Origin: CAVVFX01 sp963777595
GTDB taxonomy: Bacteria; Acidobacteriota; Terriglobia; Bryobacterales; Bryobacteraceae
Length of the DNA: 64,000 nucleotides
Reading direction: 5' to 3'
NCBI GenBank assembly: GCA_963777595.1
Contig: CAVZRE010000040.1
Location: 220,691 to 284,690, forward strand
Under the pieces are notes generated by a model. It saw nothing but the letters and a program-made list of their open reading frames with translations, was not told the origin of the DNA and did no database searches. Of this stretch, positions 17,640-29,376 are shown in pieces (within the stretch, counting starts at the first letter, position 1; each line of letters starts with the position of its first letter). Both the position numbers and the translations under genes were made by a program.

Positions 17640-19073
17640 TCACGCAAGGATTTCTTTGACCACCCGGCCTTCCACATCGGTAAGCCGGAAGTGGCGGCCC
17701 TGGAACTTGTAAGTCAGCTTAGTATGGTCGATCCCCAGACAATTCAGGAAGGTCGCTTGCAGATCGTGCACGTGAACCGGATCTCTCCGTGATGTTGTAG
17801 CAGAAATCATCGGTAGCGCCGAGCACGACGCCAGGCTTCATTCCTCCGCCGGCCATCCACATCGTGAAACAGCGTGGGTGATGGTCGCGGCCGTAGTCGT
17901 CCTTGGTCAGGCGTCCTTGACAGTACACCGTGCGTCCGAACTCGCCGCCCCAGACCACCAGAGTATCGTCCAACATGCCCCGCTGTTTCAGGTCTGAGAT
18001 CAACGCGGCGGATGCCTGGTCGGTATCTTTGCACCTCGCCGGCAGACCCTTCGGCAAGCCGCTGTGATGGTCCCAATCACGATGGTAGAGCTGGACAAAA
18101 CGCACCCCCCGTTCAGCCAACCGGCGAGCCAGCAGACAATTCGATGCAAACGTTCCCGGTTTCTTGGCGTCAGGACCGTATAGATCGAGCACCGACTGAG
18201 GCTCCTTGGAAAGATCGGTCAATTCGGGCACGGATGCTTGCATCCGGAACGCCATCTCATATTGCGCGATGCGCGTTGAGACTTCGGGATCGCCGGTCGC
18301 ATCGGCTGTCATATGGTTCAACTTGCCGAGTGTATCGAGGAACGCCCGCCGGTCGTCGCGATCGAAGCCGCGCGGATCGGAGAGGTACAGTACCGGATCG
18401 CCGACCGAGCGGAACTTCACGCCTTGATACTTACTGGGCAGAAAGGCGCTGCCCCAGAGCCGGTCGAACAGCGGCTGCCCGCCGGAACCGGATGAGATCA
18501 TCACCACGAACGCGGGCAGATTCTCGGTCTCCGCTCCGATGCCGTAAGAGATCCACGAGCCCATGCTGGGACGTCCGCCAAGCTGCGCGCCGGTCTGCAT
18601 CATGGTAACCGCGGGATCGTGATTGATGGCTTCGGTGTGAACGCTTTTGACGATAGTGAGATCGTCCGCCATCTTGGCGGTATGCGGCAGCAGTTCACTG
18701 ATCCACGCGCCGCTTTTGCCATATTGAGCGAACTTGAACTTCGACGGCACCACGGGAAAGTTTGCCTGCTGCGAGGACATGCCGGTTAGCCGCTGTCCCA
18801 TGCCGGATCGATTCAGGCAGTTCCGTGCCTTGGCAGGTCGACAAGCTTAGGCTTGTAATCGAATAGCTCCATCTGCGACGGGCCACCGGATTGGAAAAGA
18901 TAAATGACGCGCTTCGCTTTTGGCGCGAAGTTCGGAAAGCCGGGCAGGCCACCGGTCGCCTTCGGCGATTCATTCGCAAGCCCATCGCGGTCGAAGAGAC
19001 TTGCCAATGCCGCGACGCCGATGCCGGTCGCAGACCGCGAGAAAAAATGCCGTCGGGTGAGAGCAGGGTCCAT
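17640..19073 (-). CDS. DUF1501 family protein (sulfatase-like fold), frameshifted
   Basis: Exported protein of about 475 residues. The start carries a twin-arginine signal (TRRHFFSRSATGIGVAAL). Family marks are YLFQSGGPSQMELFDYKP, the HDPAVTMMQTGAQLGGRPSMGSW region and VVWGGEFGRTVYCQG followed by GRDHHPRCFTMWMAGGG. DUF1501 proteins resemble alkaline phosphatase/sulfatases and almost always pair with DUF1549/DUF1553 cytochromes in Solibacter and planctomycetes; their substrate is unknown. Three single-base insertions (near 17778, 18802 and 18832) break the frame. Correcting the first gives the C-terminus HDLQATFLNCLGIDHT and a stop at 17640. Confidence 0.82.
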
Positions 19074-19079
19074 TCGAAT

Positions 19080-22000
19080 TTACTCCTTGGTAATGGTCTC
19101 GTCGAGGTTGAGAATCAAACTCGCTACCGTGGTGTAGGCGGCTAATTCAGCCGTATCCAGCGTCTTATCGCGCGAAGAATCGCCATTCGCGAGGAATTCC
19201 TCGGCGGCCTTGGGATCGGCTCGGTAGCGTTTCTCGAATCGTTGCAGGGTCTCCAACAGTAATTGCGTTTCGGCCCCCGACGGCGGGCGGGCGAGTGCCA
19301 GACTCCACCCATAATCCAATCGCTGCTCCGGCTGCGGGCCTCCGTCCTTCATCATCCGCTCTCCCAGTTTGCGCGCGGCTTCGAGAAAGGCGACATCATT
19401 CATCAGATTAAGCGCCTGCAATGGAGTGTTGGTCCGGACCTCGCTCACTGTGCACACTTCGCGATTCGGCGAATCGAAGTTCATCATGAACGGCGGCGCG
19501 ACGGTCCGTTTCCAGTAGGTGTAGAGCGACCGGCGATAAAGCCCATCGCCCTTGTCCGGTGTGTAGCCTGCGCCTCCCGCGAGTTCCTGCCATAACCCCG
19601 GAGGCTGATACGGTTTCACGGAGGGACCGCCAGTCTTTTCCACCAGCAACCCGGCAAGATATAGGGCCTGATCGCGAATCATGTCGGGGCCGAGACGCAG
19701 CCGCGGTCCACGGGCGAGCAGCCGGTTGTCGGGATCCTTTTGCAGCAGTTCCGGAGTGATGTTTGAAGACTGACGGTATGCGGCAGACATCACGATCGTC
19801 TTTTGCAGGGCCTTTACGTTCCAGCCGCTTTCCATGAATTCGACAGCCAGCCAATCGAGTAGATCCTGATTGACCGGCGGATCGCCCTGCGAGCCGAAAT
19901 CCTGCACCGTCTTCACCATTCCCGTGCCGAAATACATTTGCCAGAAGCGATTCACCGTCACGCGGGCGGTGAGTGGATTATTCGCGGTCCACCAGCCAGC
20001 GCGCGAGGCCGAGACGGTTCTTGGGCCACTCTGGCTTCATCGCCGGGAATACCGATAAGATGCCGGGCGTCACCGTGATCGCCATGTGCGTCATAGGCGC
20101 CGCGCTTGAGAATAAAGGTCGGCCGCGGCGGATTCATATCCTGCATGACCATGGTTGTAGGCACGGTCTTGAGATACGCATCGTAATCTTTCTTTGCCGC
20201 CAGCAATTGCTCGCGGGCAGCGCGCATCTCCAGAGGAAGCGCCGTTTCGAGAAAACAAAATCGCAGCTTATCGGCTTGCGCCGCGGTTCTGGCACGGGGT
20301 TCGAGTGCTGCGATCCGCGGGACTGGATCGAGCAGCGGAATCACCGCAGCCTCTTGCGGCGTAAGTTCGCGATCGTAGACGCGCACGTCCGCGATATCGC
20401 CGGTGAAGCGAAGTCCCGCTCCCGCTCCGATTCGGAAAGGACGATTCCCTTTCATCGGCCAGATCAACTCGTCGAACAGCACGTTGATTTTCTGTGGTCG
20501 GCCGTCAACGTAGATCCGAACGCCCGAAGCCTTCATGCCGCCATCGTAAGTAACCAGTACGTGCTGCCACTCGTGAAGTTTGACCGGCTCCGCCGTTTCG
20601 AGACGCAGCCCCAGGTCGCTCCAACGGTAAATTACGTGGAGCCGGATCTTGCCGTCGATGAGATAAACGCCGTGCCCTTTGCCCTCCATATAATCTTCGG
20701 CGTGAGAAAGAATCGCGCCCTGATTCGCCTCGGGCTTGATCCAGGCGGCGAAGGTGAACGGCTCGTTGTAGTCGAAATCCGCGATAGGTTTGGCCGCTTC
20801 CAGAAAGTGAGTGCCGTCGAAGTGACGCGCTGGACCGGCGGGGCTGGTGGCGGCGGGCAGATCGGCGGGCTTCATCTCCGCAGTTGACTGGCGGAAAGTC
20901 AGTCCCTCGGTGTCGGTCCAATCGGATGCCTGGCGGAAATCCGCTTGACGTTCCGCTTTCTCCACCGCGGGCTGCAGCCGATCCCATTTCTCCTGCGCTA
21001 CCGCAATCTTCGCAGCTAAGCCGTCGAGGACTCTCTGCTGTTCCGGCAGCGGTGCTTTGATCTTAGGAAAGTCGTTGCCGAAGTTATACGCAAAGCCATT
21101 ACCGGGGACGCTGTTAAAAAATGCGAACATCCGGTAGTAGTCGCGCTGCGGGATGGGATCGTATTTGTGATCGTGACAGCGTGCGCAGCCGACCGTAAGC
21201 CCCATCCAGACGGTCGCGGTAGTTTCGGTGCGGTCCGCTGCGTAGTCCACACGGAACTCCTCGGGCACGATGCCGCCTTCCGCACTGGTCCGGTGATTAC
21301 GATTGAAACCGGTTGCGATCATCTGGTCGAGCGTGGGATGCGGCAGCAGATCGCCCGCGATCTGGTCGACGGTGAATTCATCGTACGGCAGATTGCGATT
21401 GAACGCGTCGATCACCCAGTCGCGCCAGCGCCACATTTCTCGTACGCCGTCGTTCGAATAGCCGTTGGTGTCGGAAAATCGCGCAGCTTCCAACCAGCGG
21501 AATGCCATGCGTTCACCGTAACGAGGCGAGGCAAGCAGGCGATCGACCAGTTTCTCATACGCATTGGCCGATCGATCGCGAAGGAAGTCATCCACTTCGC
21601 GCAGTGTAGGCGGCAACCCCGTGAGGTCCAGACTGACGCGCCGGATCAGCGTTCGGCGATCGGCTTCCGGCGAGGGATGTAATCCTTCGCGATCGAGGCG
21701 CGCACGAATGAACCAATCGATACTGTTACCTTGCGCGGGACGTTTCGGCGGGATGAAGGACCACAACAACTGCCACTTTGCGCCCTGGTCGATCCAGCGG
21801 CGAACGGTGTCTATCTCCTTGGCGCTAAGCTTCTCGCGGCCGGCATACGCGGGCGGCATGCGGACGGAGGTGTTCTCCGAACTGATGCGGCGGTACATTT
21901 CGCTTTGCTCGGCATGGCCGGGAACGATTACCTTGGTCGCACCGCCCTCGATATCGAAACGCATTTGCGTCTTGCGGCTGACACTGGAAGGTCCATGGCA

Positions 22001-22120
22001 GGTATAGCACTTGTCGGAAAGGATCGGCCGGATGTCCCGGTTGAACTCGACTTCCTGCGCCGCCAACGGGATCAGCGAAAGAAGGGCAATGGCCAACTGG
22101 CTGGACGTTGGGAGCGGCAT
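19080..22120 (-). CDS. Planctomycete-type cytochrome c with DUF1549, LamG and DUF1553 domains, frameshifted
   Basis: Exported protein of about 1,010 residues. After a signal peptide comes a cytochrome-like heme site CYTCHG (residues ~38-43), then DUF1549 (WFIRARLDREGLHPSPEADRRTLIRR) with a second heme-like CARCHDHKYDPI around residue 310. A LamG/concanavalin-like domain follows (residues ~450-590: FTFAAWIKPEANQGAILS), then DUF1553 (NPLTARVTVNRFWQMYFG onwards). Two single-base insertions, near 20077 and 19983, separate the DUF1553 frame. It sits six bases upstream of the DUF1501 gene in one operon. The pair is believed to oxidise or cleave polymeric substrates outside the cell; that role is inferred. 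Confidence 0.85.
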
Positions 22121-22231
22121 GGATCGCTACCCTCCAGTCTATCGTTTACCGCACTGACGGTGGAATGAGGCATCCCGCCAGCCGTGCGAACAATTCGGAA
22201 GCAGTCCGCATTACATTTCAATTACCTTTGA

Positions 22232-22253
22232 TATACTCCAATTTGCCAAGGGG
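22232..22253 (+). promoter_or_regulatory. Possible promoter and ribosome binding site of the purine-type operon
   Basis: TATACT at 22232-22237 fits a -10 element, although no good -35 is seen at the usual distance. AAGGGG at 22248-22253 lies seven bases before the ATG at 22261 and is a good ribosome binding site. With such a short leader, transcription would begin only about 15 bases upstream of the first gene. Confidence 0.35.
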
Positions 22254-22260
22254 TTAATTT

Positions 22261-23127
22261 ATGTTTGACCAGGTCGAGGCCTACTATAGGCCCGGCAGCA
22301 TCCCCGAAGCCCTTCGTTTATTTCAGACTGGTAGCGGAGGCGCACGATTCCTTGCTGGGGGAACCGATCTTATCAACCAGGCGGATCGCTCAGTCCGCAC
22401 CCTCATCGACGTCACCTATCTGGGCCTGAACTACATCCGACGCCAGGACGGATGCTGGATGATCGGCGCTACTACCACTCTCTCCGATCTGGAATCGTCG
22501 TCGATCACCCGTGCGTTGGCCGGAGGGATGCTTCTCAAGGCCGCAACCCAGTCGGGACCCGTGCAGACCCGCAATATGGCCACCGTAGGCGGCCGGCTGG
22601 CCAATCGTTCCCACTACGCCGAGATCGCCACACCACTTGTTGCTCTCGACGCCGTCGTCATACTGGCGCAGATACGCCGTCGCATAAAAATCCCGCTGGC
22701 CGAGCTGTTGAATGACCTCGGCAATGTCTTGCTTCGCGGGGCGATGATCGTCGAGATCACGATTCCGGCACTCCCCGGAGGAGGCCACATCGGCTGGTCA
22801 TTCCAAAAATTGGGTCGCACGGAAAGCGATGTCTCGCTGGTCAACGTCGCTGCAGGTCTGCAGGTCGTTCGCGGAAGCTGCAAATGGGCGCGCGTCGTGG
22901 TGGGCGGCCTGGGACCTGCGCCGGTGCGCTCCGTCCAGGCCGAGAATCAGCTGACCGGGAGAACGGTAGACGCAACGCTTATTGATGTCGCTTCCGATGC
23001 GGTGATGCATAGCGTAACTCCGGTGAGCGGAATCCGCGGCTCGGCCGAGTACCTTTGCGAGATGACACGTGTGATGGCACGGCGGGCGTTGTTCGAATGT
23101 GCGGAGGCGGCGGGGTGCGCGCTATGA
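22261..23127 (+). CDS. Xanthine dehydrogenase-type FAD-binding subunit
   Basis: Medium subunit of a molybdenum hydroxylase; it holds FAD and passes electrons between the iron-sulfur clusters and NAD. Residues about 28-38 (RFLAGGTDLIN) and 97-125 (VQTRNMATVGGRLANRSHYAE) match the two FAD-binding motifs of the CoxM/XdhB/YgfM group. It is 288 residues long, usual for the family. It is the first gene of the operon that runs to the PLP enzyme. Its stop overlaps the ATG of the 2Fe-2S subunit (ATGA at 23124-23127). By context it is closer to E. coli YgfM, which neighbours ygfK and ssnA, than to XdhB. Confidence 0.87.
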   Translation: MFDQVEAYYRPGSIPEALRLFQTGSGGARFLAGGTDLINQADRSVRTLIDVTYLGLNYIRRQDGCWMIGATTTLSDLESSSITRALAGGMLLKAATQSGPVQTRNMATVGGRLANRSHYAEIATPLVALDAVVILAQIRRRIKIPLAELLNDLGNVLLRGAMIVEITIPALPGGGHIGWSFQKLGRTESDVSLVNVAAGLQVVRGSCKWARVVVGGLGPAPVRSVQAENQLTGRTVDATLIDVASDAVMHSVTPVSGIRGSAEYLCEMTRVMARRALFECAEAAGCAL

Positions 23128-23600
23128 AGACGATCGAGATGAAAATCCAGCTCAACGGCGAAGCCAGACGATTTCATATCATGCCGGGCGACATTCTGCT
23201 TGACGTCTTGCGCCGGGAGGGCTTTGCCGGCGCGAAGCGCGGCTGCGAAACCGGTGCGTGCGGCGCCTGCACGGTATTAGTGAACGGTAAGCCGGTCGAT
23301 TCGTGCCTTATGTTCGCAGCGCAGGCGGACGGCAGGGAAATCCTGACCATCGAAGGACTTGCCGATGGAGACAAGTTGCATCCGCTGCAAGCGGCGTTCC
23401 TCGACTACGGCGCCGTGCAATGCGGTTATTGTACGCCGGGAATGATACTCAATACCAAGGCATTTCTGGATCACAACCCGGATCCCAACGAGACTGAAGT
23501 ACGCGAGATGCTCTCGGGCAATCTCTGCCGGTGCACGGGATATACGAAACCGGTGGCTGCAGTGCTGGCCGCCGCGCGCGGAGGCAAGGCAGAAGTATGA
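23124..23600 (+). CDS. Xanthine dehydrogenase-type 2Fe-2S subunit
   Basis: Small iron-sulfur subunit of 158 residues with two 2Fe-2S clusters. The N-terminal plant-ferredoxin-type cluster is CETGACGACTVLVNGKPVDSC; the C-terminal four-helix cluster has QCGYCTPGM and LSGNLCRCTGY. It shuttles electrons from the Mo site to FAD. The start overlaps the FAD subunit stop and the stop overlaps the Mo subunit start, both as ATGA, so the three subunits should be made in fixed ratio. Confidence 0.93.
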   Translation: MKTIEMKIQLNGEARRFHIMPGDILLDVLRREGFAGAKRGCETGACGACTVLVNGKPVDSCLMFAAQADGREILTIEGLADGDKLHPLQAAFLDYGAVQCGYCTPGMILNTKAFLDHNPDPNETEVREMLSGNLCRCTGYTKPVAAVLAAARGGKAEV

Positions 23601-25945
23601 GCACATCTGTTGTGGGCAGGAATCTTCGTAAGGTGGAAGGCGTCAAACTGGTAACAGGGCGTCCCGCTTTCACTGACGACTTTGCGCTCCCGGGCATGCT
23701 GACCGGCAAGATTCTGCCAAGTCCCCATGCTCACGCCCGTATCCGCAAAATCGATGCGAGCGCGGCCCGGGCGCTGCCAGGCGTACGCGCAGTTCTAACT
23801 TGGGAAGACGTCCCTCGCGTGCCGCATACCACAGCCGGACAAGCGTGGCCCGAACCTTCCCCGTACGATACGTACCTCCTCGACAATAAGGTGCGGTTTG
23901 TCGGCGATCGCGTCGCCGCCGTCGCAGCGGAAACTCGTGCCATCGCGGAAGAGGCGCTGCGTCTCATCGAAGTCGACTATGAGGTCCTGCCGGCAGTGCT
24001 CGACATCGAAGCCGCGATCCGTCCCGGCGCTCCCCTCATCCACGACGAACCGGACTCCACTAACATTCACGACGCGTCGCGCAATATCGCAGGACACATT
24101 TCGAAGGAACTCGGCAACATCGCGGAAGGCTTCCGGCAATCGGACCTGATCTTCGAGCGTGAGTATCGGACGCACCGCCAGCAGCACTGTCCGCTGGAAC
24201 CGCATATTGCGATCAGCTGGCTGGATCCGGACAATCGCCTGGTCATCCGCAGCAGCACCCAGGTGCCGTTCCATAGCCGACGGCAAGTCGCCATGATCCT
24301 GCAGCTTCCGGTACAGCGGGTGCGCGTGATTAAGCCGCGCATCGGCGGAGGCTTCGGCGGCAAGCAGGAGATGCTGCTCGAAGACATCTGCGGAGCGCTG
24401 GCGCTCGCTACGCGGCGTCCGGTGAAGATCGAGTTTACCCGCGCGGAAGAGTTCTTCATGGCGCGCAGCCGGCATCCGCAGATCCTGCACATGAAGATGG
24501 GGGTCAAGCGCGACGGCACGATTGTTGCCAGTCAATTGAAGGTGCTGGCCACGACGGGAGCGTACGGCAGCCATGCCAACACGGTGCAGGGTAATACCGG
24601 AAGCAAGGTGTTACCTCTCTATCGCGCGCCGAACATGCTATTCGAATGCGACATCGTATATACCAATACGCCCGTAGCCGGCGCGTTTCGCGGCTATGGC
24701 TGTCCGCAGGGATTCTTCGCACAGGAAACGCTCGTGGACGAAATCGCACACGAGTTGGGAATCGATCCGATCGAGTTCCGGTTGAAGAATGCTATCCGTC
24801 TCGGCGATACCGACGAGCTTTCCGCCGTCCTCGGGGAAGGCCGCAAAGGACTGCCTCGATTGGTCCGGAGTTGCGGACTTCCTGAGTGCCTGGAGCGCGG
24901 CGCGAAGGCTGTCGGCTGGGCTGAGAAACGCAAGCGAACCAGTGATCCGGCTAGCCATTTGAGGCGCGGCGTCGGCGTGGCTGCGACGATGCAGGGCAGT
25001 GGAATCGCTGGAGTCGATTGGGCGTCGGCGTTGTTGAAGATGAGCGAGGATGGCTCGTTTCATCTGTTTTCCGGTGCTGCCGACGTGGGCGCGGGAGCCG
25101 ATACGGTGCTGGCGCAAATCGCCGCCGAAACCCTCGGCGTTACTCTCGACAAGATCACCGTCACCACGGGGGATACCGACACTACGCCTTTCGATGTCGG
25201 CGCGTATGCGTCCAGCACTACCATCATCTCGGGCGGTGCGGTGAAGAAAGCCGCGGAAAAAGTTCGTGAACAGTTGCTCAGCGTCGCTGCCAAAATGCTT
25301 GAGCTTCCGCCCGACAGCCTGCAATGCCGTGACAATCGTGTCTCGGCCCCGTGCGGAGCGTCAGTGACCATGTCCGAGATCGCCTTGCGCGCCATGTACA
25401 AAGACAAATTCCAGATTATGGAGGGCGCCTCGCATTTCAACACCGACAGCCCTCCGCCTTTCTGCGTCACTTTTGCCGAGGTGGAAGTGGATACCGAAAC
25501 GGGCAAGATCAAGGTGCTGAATCTGGTGAGCGCCGTCGATGCGGGCGTGGCCATCAATCCTCTACAAGCCGAAGGTCAGGTGGAAGGCGCAGCGGCCCAG
25601 GGCTTGGGCTACGCCTTAACCGAAGAGATGGTGCTTGATGCCTCCGGGCGCATGATCAATCCGAATTTCCTCGATTACAAAATGTTCGGCCCCCAGGATC
25701 TCGCGTGTCTGAAAACAATTCTGGTTGAAACTCATGAACCGCTGGGACCCTACGGCGCGAAATCCATCTCGGAAGTGCCGATTAATGGTCCGGCGCCGGC
25801 GGTCGCGAATGCAGTATTCAACGCCGTCGGTGTGCGCTTGCGTAAATTACCCATGCTGCCGCAGGATGTGCTGCAGGCATTGCGAGAGAAGGAACGCGCC
25901 TCACGGAGACAAGTGATCGAGATACAGGAAATGGTAGGTGTATGA
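23597..25945 (+). CDS. Xanthine dehydrogenase-type molybdopterin-binding subunit
   Basis: Large subunit of a molybdenum hydroxylase, 782 residues. It begins VGRNLRKVEGVKLVTGRPAFTDDF. The molybdopterin site shows RIGGGFGGKQEML (residue ~255) and AFRGYGCPQGFF (~365); the catalytic base is probably the Glu of YGAKSISEVPINGP near residue 730, equivalent to the GxGE glutamate of xanthine oxidases. The substrate is probably a purine or a breakdown product, because of the operon partners. The start was taken at 23597, inside the stop of the 2Fe-2S gene, rather than the longer upstream frame. Confidence 0.9.
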   Translation: MSTSVVGRNLRKVEGVKLVTGRPAFTDDFALPGMLTGKILPSPHAHARIRKIDASAARALPGVRAVLTWEDVPRVPHTTAGQAWPEPSPYDTYLLDNKVRFVGDRVAAVAAETRAIAEEALRLIEVDYEVLPAVLDIEAAIRPGAPLIHDEPDSTNIHDASRNIAGHISKELGNIAEGFRQSDLIFEREYRTHRQQHCPLEPHIAISWLDPDNRLVIRSSTQVPFHSRRQVAMILQLPVQRVRVIKPRIGGGFGGKQEMLLEDICGALALATRRPVKIEFTRAEEFFMARSRHPQILHMKMGVKRDGTIVASQLKVLATTGAYGSHANTVQGNTGSKVLPLYRAPNMLFECDIVYTNTPVAGAFRGYGCPQGFFAQETLVDEIAHELGIDPIEFRLKNAIRLGDTDELSAVLGEGRKGLPRLVRSCGLPECLERGAKAVGWAEKRKRTSDPASHLRRGVGVAATMQGSGIAGVDWASALLKMSEDGSFHLFSGAADVGAGADTVLAQIAAETLGVTLDKITVTTGDTDTTPFDVGAYASSTTIISGGAVKKAAEKVREQLLSVAAKMLELPPDSLQCRDNRVSAPCGASVTMSEIALRAMYKDKFQIMEGASHFNTDSPPPFCVTFAEVEVDTETGKIKVLNLVSAVDAGVAINPLQAEGQVEGAAAQGLGYALTEEMVLDASGRMINPNFLDYKMFGPQDLACLKTILVETHEPLGPYGAKSISEVPINGPAPAVANAVFNAVGVRLRKLPMLPQDVLQALREKERASRRQVIEIQEMVGV

Positions 25946-27163
25946 CAGTCTTAACGGAAACAGGGCAGGCCTTAGGCATGCTCCACGACGCTGCACAGGC
26001 TTGTGAAGCCGATATTGTCAACTTCCTTCGCGACCTCATCGCGATTCCCGCGGAGAGCGGCCAGGAAGGACCCGTGATCCAACGCATCCGTCAGGAGATG
26101 CGGAAAGTCGGCTTCGATGAGATTCGCATCGATCCGATGGGCAATATCCTGGGACGTATCGGGTCGGGCAAAACCGTGATCATGATGGACTCCCATACTG
26201 ACACGGTAGGCGTGGGCGATCCCAAGGAATGGGCCTGGGATCCTTATAAGGGCAAAGTGGAGGACGGCTTCGTCTGGGGACGGGGCACGTGCGATCAGCG
26301 CGCCGGCATGGCCAGCATGGTATATGCAGGCAAGCTCATCAAAGATCTGGGCTTGTTCGGCGATTACACGCTCTGGATAGTGGGCTCGGTGCAGGAGGAA
26401 GACTGCGACGGCCTTGCGTGGGTCTACATTCTGAAAGAGGACGGCATCCGCCCGGACTGCGTCGTTATCACCGAGCCGACGAATTTGCGCGTCTATCGCG
26501 GACATCGCGGCCGTATGGAAATGGAGGTCCATCTGCGTGGTCGTTCGTGTCATGCGAGCGCTCCCGAGCGCGGCGATAATCCGATTTACAAAATTATGCC
26601 GCCTGGTCGCGGAGATCGAGAAGCTCAACACGCGTCTGAAGGATGATCCGTTTCTCGGCAAAGGCACCATCGCGGTGACCCAGATTCGATCGATGTCGCC
26701 ATCGTTATGCGCGGTGCCGGGCGCATGCTCGATTCATCTCGACCGTCGCCTCACGGCAGGTGAGACGCTGGAAAGCGCGGTCGCGGAAGTCCAGGCCCTG
26801 GTTCCCGAAGGCGCCGAAGTGGAGGTGCTCCGATACGATACTCCCAGCTACACGGGACTGTCGTATCCCATGCAGAAATACTATCCGACATGGGTGCTGG
26901 AGGAATCCGATCCACTAGTCCAGGCGGCTGTGCGTACGTACCAAGCTCTGAATGCCGCTCCGCCAATCGTGGATAAGTGGGTCTTCAGCACGAACGGCGT
27001 CGGGTCGATGGGAATCATGGGTGTCCCAACAGTTGGCTTCGGACCGGGAGAAGAGGATGTGGCGCACAGCGTCCTGGAACGTGTTCCGATTCGACACCTT
27101 GTAGAGGCAGCTAAATTCTACGCGGCGTTTCCGATGACCTATCTTGAAAAGCTGAAAACATAG
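25942..27163 (+). CDS. ygeY: YgeY-type M20 metallohydrolase, frameshifted
   Basis: Zinc hydrolase of the M20/ArgE group, here of the YgeY class linked to the purine-degradation locus. Visible metal-ligand motifs: DSHTDTVGVGDP (His-x-Asp), GRGTCDQRAGMASM (Asp), VQEEDCDG (Glu pair), and the dimerisation-domain GHRGRMEMEVHLRGRSCHAS. The second frame continues AEIEKLNTRLKDDPFLGKG to the C-terminal VPTVGFGPGEEDVAHS with the last His ligand. One extra C at about 26599 splits the gene. The start overlaps the Mo subunit stop by four bases. In E. coli the homologue neighbours ygeW and ygeX. Confidence 0.85.
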
Positions 27164-27199
27164 GTCACGAATGCGCGCGATTGCACATGAAGAAGAAAA

Positions 27200-29376
27200 A
27201 TGGCCGAGCTAGTTCCCATTCCACTTCCGCTGTTGTTGCGCCGGGCCTTTCTGGAGTACCAGCAGGAAGACAAAATCTTCGATCTCCCCAGTGCAAAGTT
27301 TTTTCGCGGAATTCCCGGCCTCGATCTGTCGGTGGTCTCCAACGGCCATCGCGCCTCCACGCCCTTGGGACCGGCAGCGGGCCCGCACGATCAATTGGCG
27401 CAAAATATCGTATTGTGCTGGCTGGGAGGGGCTCGCATTATCGAGTTGAAAACTGTTCAGGTTCTCGATGAGCTAAAAATTCCCCGGCCTTGCATCGATG
27501 CGGCAAATGTAGGCTACAACGTCGAATGGTCGCAGGAACTGAAACTGGAGCAATCGCTGCGTGAATATGTGGGCGCGGCGATGCTCATCGAAATCCTCAG
27601 AGCCTCCAACAGGCATCGTGATACATTCCCGGGCGACACGATTTTCGACATGAGCGTCGGGTACAATCTCGAGGGGATTCGGTCGGCGGCTGTGAGTGCA
27701 TGGATTCAGACGATGAAAAATTGCGCGCCGGTGGTGGATGAACTGCGCGCGAGCCTGGATGCGCCGTATCGCAATCTGCCTTTTCCCAACTGCATCAGTG
27801 ACACGGTGACCCTTTCGACTTTTCACGGCTGTCCGGCCCGGGAGATCGAAAGCATCGTCCATTACCTGCTCACCGAAATGAACGCCAATGTCTGCGTCAA
27901 GCTGAATCCCACGATGTTGGGGCGAGAGAAGGTGGAGCACCTGCTGCATGACGTTCTCGGTTACCAGGAAATTCAGTGTAGCCCCGAAGCCTTCGAGCAC
28001 GATTTGCAATTCGATGACGCCGTGGACCTTATACCCCGGCTGGACTCGATCGCGAAGGCGCACGGCAAACGTCTCTCCGTGAAGTTCAGCAACACGCTGG
28101 TGGTGAAGAATCACAAAGGGTACTTCAGCGACGACATGATGTATCTGTCCGGCGCGCCGCTGCATGTGATCACCATGAACTTGACTGGCAGATTTCGCGA
28201 ACGCATGGGGAGCGCAATTCCGATCTCCTTCTCCGCGGGCATCGATGCCCACAATTTCGCCGAAGCGGTAGCCATGAATTTCGCGCCCGTCACCACGTGC
28301 ACGGACCTGCTGCGCCCAGGGGGTTACTCGCGCCTTTCCCGCTACACGGAAATTCTGGGCGAGAAGATGCGTGCCTGCGGAGCGGCCAGGATTCCGGATT
28401 TTATTCTGCGCTACCGGGCACAGGGTGCCGCCGCCATCGAACGCGTGGTGCGAGAAAAAAGTGGAACGCTGCCGCGGCAGGCAGAGCGTCGCGTTACAGA
28501 ACTGGCTCGCCACGCCAGATACCCCGCTGCAGTTCAGTCTGCGACGAACTTGGCGTCGAAGATCTGGAGCAGGCGCTGGTCGATGCGGCAGGCTATCTGA
28601 ACACCGCTCCTCTGGTCAAAGAGGCCACTGAAAATCCACGATATCAGTGGGAACGCAATAAGGGCGTCCCAAGGAAGATCGGCTCGAAGCTCTGGTTTTA
28701 CGATTGCATCAGTTGCGACAAATGCGTACCCGTCTGTCCGAATGACGCGAATTTTGTTTACCATTCGCCCACCGGCGCCATTCTTTACGATAACTTCGAA
28801 TGGACGCCCGGAGGCATACGCCGCGTGGCCGGAGGTCTGCTCAAGCTGGTCAAGGAGCATCAGCTTGCCAACTTCGCCGACGCTTGCAATGAATGCGGTA
28901 ATTGCGATGTGATGTGCCCGGAAGAGGGTGGTCCATTTCATGCCAAGCCGAGATTCTTCGGCAGCATGGAGACCTATCTGAAGTTCACGGCCTCGGGCAC
29001 GAACGAGGATGGCTTTTTCATCGATTACTCTGAAAGACGCCGCACCATCTACGGCACGATCGATCGTAAACGCTATGTGCTGGCCGTCGATCGCATGGCC
29101 GACCTCGCCTGGTTCGAGGCCGGCAGTATCCAGGTAGAAATCCAGCCGAGCACCGGAGCTGTGCTGTCCTGGAACCCTGCCGTTCCCGGCAGGCTCGACA
29201 TGCTTCCGTATCAGCATCTTAAATTGCTGCTTGATTCGGTGGGCGACGCGCGCCACGTTCATTTCGCGAACGTAGCAGGAATTGTTTCGAAGGAGAATCT
29301 CAGTGGTAACTATGCAAGCCCTCTTGAAGGCACGAGACTATATCACGACTCAAGAGTTCGCAAATCCGGAGATTGA
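27200..29376 (+). CDS. ygfK: YgfK-like iron-sulfur protein, short form, frameshifted
   Basis: Homologue of E. coli YgfK (often named putative selenate reductase subunit). It opens like YgfK with LLRRAFLEYQQEDKIFDLPSAKFF, then the dihydroorotate dehydrogenase-like ASTPLGPAAGPHDQLAQNIV and TFHGCPAREIESIVHYLL. The second part has two 4Fe-4S ferredoxin motifs, CISCDKCVPVCPND and CNECGNCDVMCPEEGG. The total is about 720 residues, against about 1,030 in E. coli: the NAD(P)H/FAD-binding GltD-like module usually present between the two parts is absent. Two +1 insertions are needed, one in the A6 run at 28455-28460 and one near 28535. The end overlaps ygeW by 74 bases; a further +1 would stop it at 29309. 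Confidence 0.75.
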
